A stretch of DNA of 17,675 bases from an uncultured Eubacteriales bacterium (GTDB taxonomy: Bacteria > Bacillota > Clostridia > Peptostreptococcales > Anaerovoracaceae). This document shows positions 16,731 through 17,675 of the stretch, one piece after another. The stretch is taken from contig CADBQT010000167.1 in NCBI GenBank assembly GCA_902796875.1, forward strand, positions 1 through 17,675. Reading direction: 5' to 3'. Each line of letters opens with the position of its first letter. Position 1 is the first letter of the stretch. The translations under genes were made by a program, and so were the position numbers. A model generated the notes under the pieces. The model ran no database searches, was not told the origin of the DNA, and saw nothing but the letters and a program-made list of their open reading frames with translations.

Positions 16731-17594
16731 TTACTTCAAAAACCGCAGTCCGCGGATGATGGGCAGTTCGACGGCTTTGCCTTTGCAGACGGAGAAGAAT
16801 GCGATGATCTTGAGCACCAGCAGGATGATCAGGACGATAGCTCCTGCGATGGGTACAATGAAAGTCCAGCACAGCAGGGTCGTGATCACGGCAACGATGG
16901 CGATCAGGATATCGATCTTCAGAGCCTGGCGTACATGGAAGCCGGCATAGGGGGACAGCTGGCTGGCCAGCAGGGCGATGATGATCCCGATGGGTCCCAG
17001 GATGTAGGCGGCCAGGGCCATGACCTTGTTCTCGGAGATGTCCTCGGGATCGAATTCGTCCGTGTGATCCCATGGATCTCTCTCGGCGTTCCATCCATCC
17101 TCGCCGTCCTCATCTTCGTCTTCTCCGCCGACGTAAACGGGGACCATGGCCTCAGGATCGTCTCCGTCCACCACTCCGGTGGGAGCATCCCATCCGTACT
17201 CCAACTCGCCCTCCGGCTCTTCCATCTTCACCGGCTGGTTCCAGTCGAAGCTGACGTTGCCATTCTCGTCGACCACGGGCTCCTCGAAGTCGTCGCCCTC
17301 GTCCTCTTCATCTTCATCTTCGAATTCGGATTCCACTGCGTCCACGGCCGGATCGGACTCGTCCGGTTCCTGTCCGGCTTCCGGTTCGATAACCTCCTCG
17401 ACTTCCTCGACTTTCTCGACTTCCGTTTCGGCCGATTCAGCTGCATCGGAATACTCCGGCGCTTCCGGCTCGAAAGCCTCTTCAACTTCCTCGACTTCCG
17501 GCGCGACAGGCGCCGCTTCCAGTTTTGTTCCGCAGATCCGGCAGAATCTGGCCTCATCCGCCAGCTCCGTTCCGCAATTGGGGCATATGATCAT
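16731..17594 (-). CDS. Zinc-ribbon membrane protein with long acidic linker (DUF4870-like C-terminus)
   Basis: This 287-residue protein has three parts. Residues 4-22 form a zinc ribbon (CPNC, then CRIC after 10 residues). Residues 26-188 are a low-complexity, very acidic linker rich in Glu, Asp, Val and Pro, with VEEVEE repeats. Residues 189-287 contain three hydrophobic segments (about 192-210, 229-246, 249-268) and resemble the DUF4870/TM zinc-ribbon family (NKVMALAAYILGP...SPYAGFHVRQAL). The linker and ribbon are probably cytosolic. Function is unknown. ATG 17594 is chosen over an earlier in-frame ATG at 17651 because GGAGGG lies 6 bases upstream and the candidate -10 would lie inside the longer frame. 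It is followed 5 bp later by trmL. Confidence 0.85.
   Translation of the reverse strand: MIICPNCGTELADEARFCRICGTKLEAAPVAPEVEEVEEAFEPEAPEYSDAAESAETEVEKVEEVEEVIEPEAGQEPDESDPAVDAVESEFEDEDEEDEGDDFEEPVVDENGNVSFDWNQPVKMEEPEGELEYGWDAPTGVVDGDDPEAMVPVYVGGEDEDEDGEDGWNAERDPWDHTDEFDPEDISENKVMALAAYILGPIGIIIALLASQLSPYAGFHVRQALKIDILIAIVAVITTLLCWTFIVPIAGAIVLIILLVLKIIAFFSVCKGKAVELPIIRGLRFLK
17396..17422. repeat. Three 9-bp tandem units in the acidic linker of the zinc-ribbon gene
   Basis: Units CCTCGACTT, CCTCGACTT and TCTCGACTT lie in direct succession on the plus strand, encoding a Val-Glu-(Glu/Lys) pattern on the minus strand. A related partial array is found near 17478-17505. Such tandem units suggest growth of the linker by slippage. 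Confidence 0.7.
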
Positions 17595-17631
17595 GGCATT
17601 CCCTCCTTTGTGTTCCGTAAAACTTAATGTA

Positions 17632-17660
17632 AGTATACCAGAAAATCCCAATTAAGGCAA
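17632..17660 (-). promoter_or_regulatory. Candidate promoter of the zinc-ribbon/trmL operon
   Basis: TTGCCT (17655-17660) and TATACT (17632-17637) on the minus strand are 17 bp apart, and TGG before the -10 gives an extended -10 (TGnTATACT). Predicted start is near 17625, about 30 bases ahead of ATG 17594. Confidence 0.6.
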
Positions 17661-17675
17661 CATCCGGGAACAAAA

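Noticed and set aside
16249..17094. Open frame that extends trmL upstream to 281 codons
   Set aside because: The added N-terminal part is out of frame with the zinc-ribbon gene and is its shadow. The usual TrmL start MPLHIVLVEPEIPPN is at 16725.
17595..17651. Upstream start giving 19 more residues to the zinc-ribbon protein
   Set aside because: The candidate -10 (17632-17637) lies inside this extension, and the GGAGGG ribosome site is correctly spaced for ATG 17594 instead.

Overview
The window looks like chromosomal core DNA from a GC-rich anaerobic Firmicute, most likely a member of the Clostridia. The reasons are the AGGAGG-type ribosome sites, a gap-pgk-tpi-eno-secG...rnr gene order, a sigma-54 factor directly upstream of gap, and a membrane pyrophosphatase inside the same gene block. 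No phage, transposon, CRISPR or plasmid sequence is visible, and no gap without a gene exceeds about 185 bp.

Left part (1-1231, minus strand): a metallo-beta-lactamase-fold hydrolase is followed, with an ATGA overlap, by a HAD/Cof-type phosphatase that runs off the left edge. Divergent from this pair (1416-5761, plus strand) is a potassium-uptake operon: one TrkA (two RCK halves) and two different TrkH/KtrB-type membrane subunits in tandem. The second TrkH has altered pore-loop residues. Each side of the divergent intergenic region has a plausible sigma-A promoter and a short inverted repeat near the 5' end of the transcript.

Central and right part (5774-17594, minus strand; transcription order is right to left): a zinc-ribbon membrane protein with a very acidic linker, TrmL (tRNA 2'-O-methyltransferase), RpoN (sigma-54), GAPDH, phosphoglycerate kinase, triosephosphate isomerase, enolase, SecG, a K+-dependent-type membrane pyrophosphatase (HppA), and RNase R. 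RNase R ends 12 bp from the convergent trkH2. The four glycolytic enzymes cover the steps between dihydroxyacetone phosphate and phosphoenolpyruvate, except phosphoglycerate mutase, which is absent here. HppA would conserve energy from PPi as an ion gradient. Its K+-dependent signature and the neighbouring K+ uptake operon make K+ homeostasis a plausible common theme, but this is inference.

The most notable points are: (1) GAPDH lacks the Asp that gives NAD specificity and has Lys-Arg where the second cofactor-specificity loop lies; (2) an RNA hairpin with a GCAA loop in the hppA leader, whose G-U pairs form only in the sense strand; (3) dyad-symmetric sequences that fill the -35/-10 spacer of the candidate gap, eno and hppA promoters; (4) the tandem trkH pair with a diverged pore; (5) a hairpin between the Shine-Dalgarno and start codon of the metallo-hydrolase gene. 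I did not find clear evidence of a wholly new multi-gene system; the novelty here is in regulation and in variants of known enzymes.
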